Assembly (NCBI RefSeq): GCF_002224125.1
Contig: NZ_NCSM01000048.1
Location: 1-31,840 of the forward strand
DNA: 31,840 nucleotides
From: Streptomyces sp. NBS 14/10
GTDB taxonomy: Bacteria; Actinomycetota; Actinomycetes; Streptomycetales; Streptomycetaceae
Reading direction: 5' to 3'
Below, one piece after another: positions 13,762-22,621 of the stretch (the first letter of the stretch is position 1; the number at the start of each line of letters is the position of its first letter). The notes beneath the pieces were generated by a model. It was given only the letters and a program-made list of their open reading frames with translations, ran no database searches and had not been told where the DNA came from. Position numbers and translations under genes: made by a program.

Positions 13762-16442
13762 CCTTCACCCACGGCTTCCCCGACTACCGGGTCCCCGACG
13801 GCACCGCGGACGGCATCCGCGGCCTGCTGGACGCGGTGCGCGAGGGCCGCGTCGAGGACATCCCCAAGCTGGTCGGCGCCCTGACCGACGCCGAGCGGCG
13901 GAAGGGGCTGCCGGTGCTCAAGCAGTGGCGCAAGGACACCCCGGAATTCTGGCGGGGCGAGGGGTACCTGCTGGTGCGCCAGGGCCTGCTGCTCGCCGGG
14001 GCGGGGTGCTGCACCGGCGCGGCGGCCGCGGCCCAGTGGCTCACGAGCCGCGATCTGTGGTGGGCCGGGCCCGAGGATCCCCAGGCGGTCGTCGGCGTGA
14101 TGGGCGACCGTGCCCCCGAGTGGCTGGCCGAGGTGGCGCGCCGGCTGGCGGAGCGCCGCACCGTCGGCGGGTGGGAGTACGGGCTGATCAAGCGGCTGTC
14201 GCTGATCGCCGACTGCGAGCCGCCCATGACGGACGGCTTCATCCTCGGCTGGGAGAGGGACATCCCGGAGCGGGGTAAGACGATCGAGGAAAGGCTGCGG
14301 GACGATCCGTTCCTGAAAGCGGCCGTCCCCCGGCTCTTCGAGGTGGACGAGGCCGGCTCGGACTTCCAGTACACCCGGGACACCGACCCCGGATGGCCCG
14401 ACGCGCTCGCCGCACTCGCCCGGGAAGGACTGCTCAGCCGCGAGATGCTGGTCGAGGGCTGTCTGTCGCGGTTGCTGCGCGGTGGCCGGCTCGGCATCGT
14501 GAAGGGCTTCCTCGCCCTGCTGACCGCCCTGGACCTGACCGCGGACGAGCGGGCGGCGCACACCCTCACCTGGGTACGGATGCTCTCCGGCGGGCACTCG
14601 CTGGCGGCCGCCCGCGCCCAGGAGACGCTGGCCGAACTCGACGAGGCGGGCCGTCTGGAGACCGAGCACCTGGTCGAGGCATCGCGGGCGGCTCTGTTCC
14701 GGCCCGAGAAGAAGATCGTGCGCTCCCAACTGGCCATGCTCGACAAGGCGATCAAGCGCGACCGGTCTCTCACGGACGAGCTGCTGCCGGTGGCCGCCGA
14801 GGCCTTCGGCCACGAGGACCACAGCCTCCAGGACAAGGCCCTCGCCCTGGCCGTCCGCCACCGCAAGCACGCGGGCGACGCCATCCTCGCCGAACTGGCG
14901 GCGAGTGCCGAACTGCTCCCCTCCGACCTGCGTGAACGCGCGGTCGAGGCGTTCGGCGGCGCCGTGGCCGATGAGGAGGCCGATCCGCCCGCCGCGGGGG
15001 GCGACGTCCTGCCGCCCGTGCCGGACCCCGAGCGCCTGGATCCCGCACCGCTCGCCCCTGCCGAGCTCGCCGAGGAGGTCGTCGCGCTGCTGCGCGGCAA
15101 GGGCACCCCGGCGCAGGAGGAGCGGGCGCTGAACAGCCTCGTGGTCCACGCCCACGCCGACCTGGCGGGGCTCCGCGCGGCCCTGGAACCGGTCGTCGCA
15201 GCGCACCGGCAGCCTGCCTCATGGCTGAGCGACAACGTATTCGCACAAGCACTCGAAGCCGTCGTCATGTTCGTCATGGGCGAGGCCGCGGAGGAGAAGA
15301 CGCGCAGCCTCCGCATCCAGTCCGGCCTGGGCGCCCTCCGTTTCCGGTTCCAGGAGTACCAGTGCCCGCACACGGCGATCTGGTCCATCTGCCTCAGCCG
15401 CGCGGCCGAGATCGGGGCGCGCCTGGAACTCGGGGACCCCTTGCCGTTCCTGCTGGCCACGCCCACCTGGACGACGGGAACCATCGACCCGTTGGAGCTG
15501 GTGGCCCGGCTCGCCGCGTACGAGGACTCGGGCACCGAGCCCGGCCCGGCGGACCTCGACCAGGCCCTGCTGCGGCTGGACCGGGAAGTGCCGCTCGAAG
15601 CGCGGGCCGCGGCGGACCGGCTCACCTCCCCGGCGGGGCGGCGGCTGGCCGCCTGGCTCGCCTCGGGCGGCCTGCCCGATCCCACCCTCTCCCGGGAAAC
15701 CGAGCCGCTGAGGCTCAGGACCCCCCGCCCCGGTGTCCTCGTGCACACCGAGGCCCTTCCCGGGCATGAAGACTATCCCGAGCCGTTCCGCTCCCTGCTC
15801 GGCGCGCACGACCCCATCAGCGCTCCGTGCAAGTGCGGGGGCGGCGGGCAGTGCACCCCGCAGGCCCTGGCCCTCCTGCCCCAGCACCGGGAGATCATCG
15901 CGGCACGGATACTGTCCGCCTTCTCGGCCCTGGCCGACTCCGACCACCTCGGTCACGGGGTGCCCGTGCTGCCCGCGCTCGCCGAGTCCGGCGGGCCGGC
16001 CGGGCCCGCGACCCATCTGCTGGTGGCATACGGGCTCGGAGCACGGCGCTTGGAGGAGCAGCTATTCGCGGTGGACGCGATGCTCGTGCTGGCCGCTCGC
16101 GGACAGCTCGACGCCGAAGGGCTCGGCCGGGACATCGCCGAGCTGACCGGCCTGCGCCGCCTCAAGCCGAAGCGGGTCGTGGCAGCGCTGCAGGAAGCGG
16201 CGCGCACCGGTGCTTACGCCACGGTATGGGCGGTGCTCTCGGGCGCCCTCCCCGGGCTCCTGGCGGGAGAACCGGCACCCGCCGCCGGCGCCCTGCTCAC
16301 GCTCGCGGCCGACTGCGCGGAGCGGTCCGGAGCCCGTGGCGCGATACCGGAGATCGACGAGCTGGCCGCGCGCAAGGGCTCATCACAGCTGATCAAGCAA
16401 GCCCGGCGGCTCAGGGCGGCGCTGAGCCGCGACACCTACTAA
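13758..16442 (+). CDS. Large DUF6493-like protein, partner of the SWIM protein
   Basis: An 894-residue, probably cytoplasmic protein starting at an ATG that overlaps the SWIM gene's stop codon (ATGA). It has no signal peptide or membrane segment. The bulk is helical, alanine/leucine-rich and HEAT-like (for example ALAALAREGLLSREMLVEGC, LARLDEAG-type turns, VRSQLAMLDKAIKRDRSLTD). A proline-rich linker near residues 408-435 (EEADPPAAGGDVLPPVPDPE) divides it into two lobes. A cysteine cluster, CKCGGGGQC (near residue 693), might bind metal. In my recollection proteins annotated DUF6493 follow SWIM genes in many Streptomyces; no enzymatic motif is visible and the function is unknown. It ends at TAA, with a TAG three codons on. 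Downstream is the Tn3 block, so any further operon members may have been removed. Confidence 0.72.
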   Translation: MTFTHGFPDYRVPDGTADGIRGLLDAVREGRVEDIPKLVGALTDAERRKGLPVLKQWRKDTPEFWRGEGYLLVRQGLLLAGAGCCTGAAAAAQWLTSRDLWWAGPEDPQAVVGVMGDRAPEWLAEVARRLAERRTVGGWEYGLIKRLSLIADCEPPMTDGFILGWERDIPERGKTIEERLRDDPFLKAAVPRLFEVDEAGSDFQYTRDTDPGWPDALAALAREGLLSREMLVEGCLSRLLRGGRLGIVKGFLALLTALDLTADERAAHTLTWVRMLSGGHSLAAARAQETLAELDEAGRLETEHLVEASRAALFRPEKKIVRSQLAMLDKAIKRDRSLTDELLPVAAEAFGHEDHSLQDKALALAVRHRKHAGDAILAELAASAELLPSDLRERAVEAFGGAVADEEADPPAAGGDVLPPVPDPERLDPAPLAPAELAEEVVALLRGKGTPAQEERALNSLVVHAHADLAGLRAALEPVVAAHRQPASWLSDNVFAQALEAVVMFVMGEAAEEKTRSLRIQSGLGALRFRFQEYQCPHTAIWSICLSRAAEIGARLELGDPLPFLLATPTWTTGTIDPLELVARLAAYEDSGTEPGPADLDQALLRLDREVPLEARAAADRLTSPAGRRLAAWLASGGLPDPTLSRETEPLRLRTPRPGVLVHTEALPGHEDYPEPFRSLLGAHDPISAPCKCGGGGQCTPQALALLPQHREIIAARILSAFSALADSDHLGHGVPVLPALAESGGPAGPATHLLVAYGLGARRLEEQLFAVDAMLVLAARGQLDAEGLGRDIAELTGLRRLKPKRVVAALQEAARTGAYATVWAVLSGALPGLLAGEPAPAAGALLTLAADCAERSGARGAIPEIDELAARKGSSQLIKQARRLRAALSRDTY

Positions 16443-16708
16443 TAAGTAGGGTGCCGGACTGACGGACGGAGTCCTCCATAAAGCCCCAGCGGTGCCCGAC
16501 CATCACTCAGCTGTGGTCGTCCAGGAAAGCGAACAACGCAGATCCACCACATGCCGCGGGTCCTAAATCCCCGGTTCCGTGTGTCACAAGCATGGCTGTG
16601 ACACAGGAGGCCGACCGTCGACACGTGATCGCGTTGCCGCAGGTCACCCTGTCTCAGAAGCTGGTGTCATAAGGCTTGGTCAAAACCTGCGTCACGGCGT
16701 CAAGTTAG
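16443..16708. other. Intergenic boundary between the SWIM operon and the Tn3 block
   Basis: No gene with support. It contains the perfect 9-bp inverted repeat TGTGTCACA / TGTGACACA (16580-16588 and 16597-16605, 8-nt spacer). There is also a 26-codon open frame starting at 16592 inside that repeat that I cannot validate. A transposon terminal repeat is expected here but I could not identify one. Confidence 0.4.
16580..16605. promoter_or_regulatory. Inverted repeat TGTGTCACA-n8-TGTGACACA
   Basis: A perfect 9-bp dyad. Its right part, CATGGCTGTGACACAGGA, closely resembles the first codons of the amidohydrolase gene (9429-9450), which may be chance. It could be an operator or a weak terminator. 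Confidence 0.35.
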
Positions 16709-19149
16709 GTGCGGGCCATGGAGCGGGTGGAGGAGATCTCGGCGTTCGCGCTGGGGCGGGTGAACCTGTCCCGGGTGCCGGTGAACAGGCTGTCCACTCT
16801 GGCCCGGTACGGACAGTTGAGCAAGGCGCAGACGATCGAGCGGGCGCCGGAGCCGCGGCGGACCGCGCTGTTGACGGCGGTGGTGCGTCAGTTGGAGGGG
16901 CAGGCGGCCGATGACGCGCTGGACCTGTTCGCGGTGCTGATGGCGAACCGGCTGATCAGCCCGGCCCGCCGGGCGTCGGACCGGGACCGTCTCGCGATGC
17001 TGCCGCAGCTGGAGAAGGCGGCCCGCATCCTGGCGAAGGCGTCGAAGATCCTCACCGAGGAGCTGGACCTGGTCGCCGAGGCCGGGACGGACCTGGACGT
17101 CGGCGCGTTGTGGGCGGCGGTCGAGGAGGCCGTGCCGCGTACGGCGGTCGTGGGGGCGGTCGCGACCGTGGAGGCCCTGGTGCCGGAGGACGACGGGTCG
17201 GCCGAGGCGGCGATGCGGGAGAAGCTGGCCCTGCGCTACAACACCGTCCGGCCCTTCCTGTCCCTGCTGGGTGAGTCGGACGCGCTCGGTGCGGGCCCGG
17301 CCGGGCGACGGGTGCTCGCCGCGGTACGCCGGCAGCCCGCGCTGTCGCGGCGGCGGGTCAAGGACCGGCCGCTGCTGCCCCGCGAGGTCGACGCCGAACT
17401 CGTGCCGACGATGTGGAAGCGGGCGGTGTTCTCCAACTCGAAGCTGCCGCAGGGCGCGGTCGACCGTGACGCGTACGTGGTGTGCGTGCTGGAGCAGCTG
17501 CACCGCGCGCTGAACCGGCGGGACGTGTTCGCCTCGCCGTCGAACCGGTGGGCGGACCCGCGCGCGAGGCTGCTGGACGGGCCGCGGTGGGAGGCGATGA
17601 AGGCGGACGTGCTGGCGGGCCTGTCCCTGTCCGAGGACGCCGCCGAACACCTGGACCAGCTGGTCCGGGCCCTGGATGCCGCGTGGCGGCAGATGGCCGA
17701 CCGGCTGGAAGAGGCCGGGGACGACGCGAAGGTGGAGGTCGTCGTCCCCGAGGGCGGCGGCAGGGCCAAGTTGTCGGTGGACAAGCTGGGTGCGGTGGGT
17801 GAGCCGGAGTCGCTGACCTGGCTGAAGAACACCACCGAGGCTATGCTCCCCAGGATCGACCTGCCGGACCTGCTGTTCGAGGTCCACTCCTGGACCGGGT
17901 TCCTCAACTCCTTCGGGCACGTCTCCGACCGGCGCACCCGCATGGACGGCCTGCTCTCCCTGGTTGCCCTGCTCGTCTCGCAGAGCTGCAACATCGGCCT
18001 GACACCGGTCATCGACCCTGAGAACAGCGCCCTGACCCGCTCGCGGCTGTCCCACGTCGACCAGGACTACGTGCGCGCCGACACCATCGCCGCGGCGAAC
18101 GCCGCGCTCATCACCGCCCAGTCCCGGATCGAGCTGGCCCAGATGTGGGGCGGCGGGCTGCTCGCCTCCGTCGACGGGCTGCGCTTCGTCGTCCCCGTCA
18201 AGAGCATCAACACCGGCCCCTCGCCCAAGTACTACGGCTACAAACGCGGTGTGACCTGGCTCAACGCCGTCAACGACCAGGTCGCGGGAATCGGCGCGAT
18301 GGTGGTGCGCGGCATGCCGCGCGACAGCCTGTACACGCTGGACACCCTGCTGAACCTCGACGGCGGGGTGAAGCCGGAGATGGTCGCGACCGACAACGCC
18401 TCGTACTCGGACATGGCCTTCGGCCTGTACAAGATGCTTGGCTTCCGCTTCGCCCCGCGCTTCCGGGACCTGGAAGACCAGCGTTCTGGCGGGCCGACCT
18501 GCCCGACGACGGGGAGACGCCGGCCGCCGGGTGCGGGCCGCTGGAGGCCGTCGCCTGCAACAAGGTCAACCTCAAGCGGATCGCCACGCACTGGCCGGAC
18601 ATGCTCCGGGTCGCCGGGTCGCTCATCACGAACCAGGTCCGGGCCTACGACCTGCTGCGGATGTTCGGCCGTGAGGGCCACCCCACCCCGCTGGGGGCTG
18701 CGTTCGCCGAGTACGGGCGGATCGACAAGACCATGCGCCTGCTCGCCCTGGTCGACCCGGTGGGCGACACCTACCGGCGGCTCATGAACCGGCAGCTTAC
18801 TGTGCAGGAGTCCCGCCACCGCCTGGCCCGCGCGATCTGCCACGGCGGCCGGGGCCAGATCCGACAGGCGTACCGCGAGGGCCAGGAGGATCAGTTGGCC
18901 AGTCTGCATCTCGTTCTCAATGCCGTCGTGCTGTGGAACACCCGCTACTTGGACGCTGCTGTTGCCCGGCTCCGCGCCGAGGGCCACGCCGTCAAGGACG
19001 AGGACGTCGCCCGGCTCTCCCCGCTCAAGGACCGGCACATCAACTTCCTGGGCCGCTACCTGTTCAACATCAAGGCCAGCGGCCCCGGCCAGGGCCTGCG
19101 CCCCTTCCGCGACCCCGACGCCGCTGAGGACGACGAGGAAGAGGCCTGA
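16709..19149 (+). pseudogene. tnpA: Tn3-family transposase TnpA, N-truncated with one frameshift
   Basis: About 813 codons of a Tn3-type TnpA (full proteins are ~1,000 residues). The first frame runs from VEEISAFALGRVNLSRVPVN through the linker (LALRYNTVRPFLSLLGES) and into the DDE core. Catalytic Asp residues lie in LLASVDGLRFVVPVKSIN and EMVATDNASYSDMAFGLYKM. At about 18482, in FRDLEDQR, one base is missing; coding continues in another frame as FWRADLPDDGE, VNLKRIATHWPDMLRVAGSL, LNAVVLWNTRYLDAAV and DVARLSPLKDRHINFLGRY, ending at TGA 19149. Restoring one base would join the two parts exactly. The N-terminal DUF4158-like domain is missing here, but one is present on the opposite strand at 19936-20622. 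Confidence 0.9.
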
Positions 19150-19222
19150 CATCCTGGGCGTATCCGGGACGTCAGGCCGTTCGTTCGCTGCTTGCTATCG
19201 GGTCTTTGGAGGAGATATCCGC

Positions 19223-19248
19223 GAAGCGGCCCCCGCGGGGGCCGCTTC
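19223..19248. terminator. Perfect 26-bp palindrome after tnpA
   Basis: GAAGCGGCCCCCG followed by its exact complement (19223-19248), 74 bases past the tnpA stop codon; a strong GC hairpin suited to ending transcription. Confidence 0.65.
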
Positions 19249-19279
19249 TGGCTATGTCGATGGCAAGTAGCAGCGCATG

Positions 19280-19360
19280 CCGATGAGTTCTGACATCGGT
19301 TCATGCTCCGTGAGCGCGAGCACGTCGGTGAGTTTTGACACCGCTTCGACGCGGTCAAAA
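19280..19360. terminator. Two short hairpins at the end of the nucleotidyltransferase gene
   Basis: CCGATG/CATCGG (19280-19285, 19294-19299, 8-nt loop), and TTTTGACaCCGC pairing with GCGGTCAAAA (19333-19360), which overlaps the stop codon of the minus-strand gene. The second may serve as its terminator. Confidence 0.4.
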
Positions 19361-19846
19361 GTGCGTGGCGATCCCGAAGACGCGGCGGAGTTCTGCCTTG
19401 TCGTGCCGGTCACGTTCTGTTGGTTCGTATCCCTGATGGAAGTCCTGCTGCTCGGCGGACAAGCACGGGATGGGCGTCCCCTGGATGGTGCCCGTCACGA
19501 AGCAGGAGGGGGGATAGGCGAAGGGACGTTGCGGTTCGGGTGACGCCTGCACCGCTGAGCCGTCATCACTGAAGACCAGCGGATGAAGGTCGATCTCCCG
19601 GCCGTCCGGAGCCGTCACGACGAATCGGATGGGCCTCCAGTTCAGGCTCTCCACGAAACCTGCCGGGGAGAGAGCCGCCAGCACGGCGGCTTCCTGGTCT
19701 TGCCGGTGCATCAAGTCCAGATCGCGATGATCTCGGGTCTGCTCACCGACCAGAGCGTCGATCCCCCATCCGCCACCGACCCAGACGTCGGCCTCCGCCC
19801 GCTGCAACAGGGCCAGGACGAAAAACACGTCATCAGCTGTCATCAC
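19355..19846 (-). CDS. Lincosamide nucleotidyltransferase-like protein (Lnu/LinA type)
   Basis: A 163-residue minimal nucleotidyltransferase, close in length to LnuA/LinA (161 residues), which inactivate lincomycin and clindamycin by adenylylation. The family pattern is complete: VWVGGGWGIDALVGEQTRDH with the GG..D start, RDLDLMHRQDQ with the DxD metal ligands (HRDLDL), a third acidic position in REIDLHPLVF, SDDGSAVQASPE, and the C-terminal IPCLSAEQQDFHQGYEPTER. The ATG pair at 19846 has no strong ribosome binding site. It lies between two pieces of Tn3-type transposase, as a transposon passenger would. Many environmental homologues have no proven drug substrate, so resistance is inferred and not shown. 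Confidence 0.8.
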   Translation of the reverse strand: MMTADDVFFVLALLQRAEADVWVGGGWGIDALVGEQTRDHRDLDLMHRQDQEAAVLAALSPAGFVESLNWRPIRFVVTAPDGREIDLHPLVFSDDGSAVQASPEPQRPFAYPPSCFVTGTIQGTPIPCLSAEQQDFHQGYEPTERDRHDKAELRRVFGIATHF

Positions 19847-19935
19847 CCGACGCAGGCTAGAAGCGTCAGCGTCGGGCGGCGATTTCTCTCGGAAGAGGCA
19901 GGGCAGGTCCCGTGCAGGGAGGCCCGCTGCGGTCG

Positions 19936-20622
19936 TCAGTCAGCGGCCTGCTCGGTCCTTGCCCGGGTCTGGGCGAGGCGGAAGGAGTCGGTGCCGGTCT
20001 CGATGATGTTCCCGCCGAGGGTGAGGCGGTCGACGGCGACCTCTAGCATGCCCGCGACCCGCTCCCGCGCCGCATCACTCATGCGCGCGACGATCGCCTC
20101 GCACTGCGAGGCTTCCACCTCGGAACGGATACGGGAAGCCATGCGGTCCAGGGTGGAAAATGCGGGCAGCTCCAGCCGCTCCTTCTGCCGGACCAGCTCC
20201 TCCAGCGCCACATTCACCAGGTCCGCGGTATACGCCTTCGCCGGCGCCTGCATCGCCGCCTCCGCGACCACGCGGGCCTCGCCTGGCCTGTACTTCAGCT
20301 CCAGGCGGTCACGTACGGCCGACCGATAGCGCTCCTCGCTCCGCTCGGAGTCCGCCTCTGGCACTGTCCCCGCGGTGAGCCCCGCCTGATCGTGTACATG
20401 GGCCACGACCACCTCGGGTATCTCCCCAATCTTGGGGACACGGCCCAGCCGCGCGGCGGACTTCAGCATCACCAGCAGCGCCAAGACCCGGCCCGGGCGG
20501 TGATGCGTACGTTCACGAGCCCACGCCGTCTCCTCCGCCGACGGCGTGAAGTACTCCCGCAACTCCCGTTCCGAGATCAGCCTCTTGAACCTCGGATACG
20601 CCGTCCGCTCCAGCGACGCCAC
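19936..20622 (-). pseudogene. Tn3 TnpA N-terminal domain fused to an IstB-like tail
   Basis: A 228-codon open frame with a GTG start at 20622. Residues ~1-195 match the N-terminal DUF4158 domain of Tn3-family transposases: AYPRFKRLISERELREYFTP, ETAWARERT, LALLVMLKSAARLGRVPKIG and IPEVVVAHV, then FSTLDRMASRIRSEV. The last ~33 residues (VDRLTLGGNIIETGTDSFRL onward) do not fit TnpA; they look like the C-terminus of an IS21-type IstB ATPase (DRLTF..IIETGTDSYRL). It therefore appears to be a chimera from recombination. It carries just the domain missing from the TnpA at 16709, on the opposite strand. It is open, so a protein could be made, but without any catalytic core. Confidence 0.7.
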
Positions 20623-20785
20623 ACCAACCGCCCCACGCCCGACCGACTGACAGCGGCCACCATAAACAGCGACGATCCCTGTAGCGGGGCCAGGGCCAGA
20701 TCACGGAGCGTACACACACTCACCGTATTTGAGCGTCACGCTCTGCTATGAAGTGGCGGCTATTACGTGTATCTCCTCCACCCAC

Positions 20786-21391
20786 CTACCAGGCCCTGGG
20801 GCCGGGGGCGGGCGGGGTGCGCGGTCGCAGGCGCTCTCCCTGGGGCCCGAACATGATCAGGTACTCGACCGGGCCGCCGGGGCCGGCGTTCGCGACCCCA
20901 TGGGGATTGCGGGTGTCGAACTCGGCGACGTCCCCGGCACTCAGGACGAGGTCCTGGTCGCCGAGTGCGAGCCATAGCCGCCCGTACAGGACGCACAGCC
21001 ATTCCCAGCCGTCGTGGGAGACCTGCCGGGGCCGCGCGGGCGGCTCCTGGACGGCGGGTAGGACGTGTTTGTGGGCGTGCAAGCCCCCGACGTACCGGGT
21101 CAGCGGCAGCACCGCCTTGTCGTCGCCGAAACGCTGGAGCGCGGAGGTGCGGGGCTCGGCGGCGGGGGCGGTGCCGGCCAGTTCGTCCAGGGAGACGCCG
21201 TACTCCTTCGCCAACTGCAGCACCACTTCCAGGGTGGGCTTGCGTCGGCTGGTCTCGATCCGCGACAGCGTGCTCGGGGAGATGCCGGTCGCGCAGCTGA
21301 CGCCGGTGAGCGTGGAGCCGCGGTGTTCGCGTGCGGCCCGCAGCCGGGGGCCCATGGCCGCCAGCGTGTCGGCCACGTCATCGCCTGTCAC
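20786..21391 (-). CDS. XRE-family transcriptional regulator with C-terminal cupin
   Basis: A 201-residue regulator. The GTG at 21391 is chosen for its AAGGGG site and position; longer frames upstream lack one. Residues ~13-68 form a helix-turn-helix of the Cro/CI type (LRAAREHRGSTLTGVSCATG, ISPSTLSRIETSRRKPTLEV). Residues ~115-190 form a small cupin (PRQVSHDGWEWLCVLYGRLW, LSAGDVAEFDTRNPHGVANA), which probably senses a small molecule. It is divergent from the epoxide hydrolase gene with 142 bases between starts, and the TTGCCA-GAT-TGGCAA dyad lies between them. The likely role is control of that hydrolase and of itself. The effector is unknown. Confidence 0.88.
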   Translation of the reverse strand: MTGDDVADTLAAMGPRLRAAREHRGSTLTGVSCATGISPSTLSRIETSRRKPTLEVVLQLAKEYGVSLDELAGTAPAAEPRTSALQRFGDDKAVLPLTRYVGGLHAHKHVLPAVQEPPARPRQVSHDGWEWLCVLYGRLWLALGDQDLVLSAGDVAEFDTRNPHGVANAGPGGPVEYLIMFGPQGERLRPRTPPAPGPRAW

Positions 21392-21440
21392 CCGCTCTGC
21401 CCCTTCTGGACGTGCCGCTCCACCATCCTGTCCTGCAAGT

Positions 21441-21455
21441 TTGCCAGATTGGCAA
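21441..21455. promoter_or_regulatory. Dyad TTGCCA-GAT-TGGCAA, candidate XRE operator
   Basis: A perfect 6-bp inverted repeat with a 3-nt spacer in the divergent region, 50 bases before the regulator start and about 80 before the hydrolase start. Position and symmetry suggest it is where the XRE-cupin protein binds; not shown. Confidence 0.5.
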
Positions 21456-21533
21456 GGGTAATCGCGATGGACGGTCGCTGCGCCGCATGATCGATGCGTA
21501 CCTGCGTCCACCCGCGAACCGAGAGAAGACCCC

Positions 21534-22520
21534 ATGCAGCCCGAGCCGTCCGCCGCACTCCGCCACCGCACCGTCGAGGCCCCGACCGGGCGCCTTCACC
21601 TGGTCGAGCAGGGCACCGGCCCGCTGGTCCTGCTCGTGCACGGCTTCCCCGAGTCCTGGTACTCCTGGCGCCGCCAGCTCCCGGCCCTCGCCGCGGCCGG
21701 CTACCGGGCGGTGGCGATCGACGTGCGCGGCTACGGCCGCTCCTCCAAGCCTGCGGAGACCGACGCCTACCGGATGCTGGACCTGGTGGAGGACAACGTC
21801 GCCCTCGTGCACGCCCTCGGCGAGGAGAACGCGGTGGTCGTCGGCCACGACTGGGGCTCCAACATCGCCGCCACCTCTGCCCTGCTCCACCCCGAGGTCT
21901 TCCGGGCCGTCGCCCTGCTGAGCGTCCCGTACGCGCCACCCGGCGGCCCCCGCCCCACCGACATCTTCGGCCAGATCGGCGGCCCCGAGCAGGAGTTCTA
22001 CGTCTCCTACTTCCAGGAGCCCGGCCGCGCCGAGACGGAGATCGAGCCTGACGTGCGGGGCTGGCTCGCGGGCTTCTACGCCGCCCTGTCCGCCGACACC
22101 ATGCCCGCCCAGGGCGAGCCCGACCCGCACTTCGTCGCCCACGGCGGCCGGCTGCGTGACCGTTTTCCCGCCGGCATCCTCCCGGTCTGGCTGACCGAGG
22201 ACGACCTCGACGTTTACGCCGGAGAGTTCGAACGCACGGGTCTGACCGGCGCCCTCAACCGCTACCGCAACATGGACCGCGACTGGGAAGATCTCGCCCC
22301 CCACCGCGGCGCCCCGATCAAGCAGCCGTCCCTGTTCATCGGCGGCGCCCTGGACGCCTCCACCACCTGGATGTCCGACGCTATCGACGCCTTCCCCACC
22401 ACCCTCCCCGGCCTGACCGCCTCCCACCTCGTAGAGGGCTGCGGCCACTGGATCCAGCAGGAACGCCCCGAGGAGATCAACCGAATGCTGACCGGCTGGC
22501 TCAACACCCTCACGGGCTGA
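21534..22520 (+). CDS. Alpha/beta-hydrolase, epoxide hydrolase type
   Basis: A 328-residue alpha/beta-hydrolase of the soluble epoxide hydrolase group, expected to open epoxides to diols in the cytoplasm. Landmarks: oxyanion-hole motif LLVHGFPESWYSW (residues ~33-45), DVRGYGRSSKP, nucleophile elbow VVGHDWGSN with Asp105, lid tyrosines in EFYVSYFQEPG and LNRYRNMDRDW, acid in PSLFIGGALDAST, and the catalytic His in VEGCGHWIQQERP. Length and order fit the family with no gaps. The ATG at 21534 follows GAGAGAAG. The gene pairs with the divergent XRE-cupin regulator. Its place between transposon parts suggests it may be cargo. The natural substrate is unknown; haloalkane dehalogenases are related but have a different lid. 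Confidence 0.9.
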   Translation: MQPEPSAALRHRTVEAPTGRLHLVEQGTGPLVLLVHGFPESWYSWRRQLPALAAAGYRAVAIDVRGYGRSSKPAETDAYRMLDLVEDNVALVHALGEENAVVVGHDWGSNIAATSALLHPEVFRAVALLSVPYAPPGGPRPTDIFGQIGGPEQEFYVSYFQEPGRAETEIEPDVRGWLAGFYAALSADTMPAQGEPDPHFVAHGGRLRDRFPAGILPVWLTEDDLDVYAGEFERTGLTGALNRYRNMDRDWEDLAPHRGAPIKQPSLFIGGALDASTTWMSDAIDAFPTTLPGLTASHLVEGCGHWIQQERPEEINRMLTGWLNTLTG

Positions 22521-22621
22521 ACCGCCAGGCGCGGCCGGGGCTTCTGTACACGGAACAGTTCGGCCCGCCTACCCAAGCGCAGCGGCTACGGCCGGGTGCT
22601 GCGTGATTCTCATAAATGACC

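Noticed and set aside
13784..15748. Very long minus-strand frames (up to 654 codons) opposite the DUF6493-like gene
   Set aside because: Serine/arginine-rich shadows of a gene with typical third-position GC; no ribosome binding site or motif.
16592..16672. A 26-codon open frame (MAVTQEADRRHVIALPQ...)
   Set aside because: No ribosome binding site and no recognised match; its first codons lie inside an inverted repeat. Kept only as a note.
16700..18055. 451-codon minus-strand frame opposite tnpA
   Set aside because: Low-complexity shadow; the plus strand carries the recognisable Tn3 transposase.
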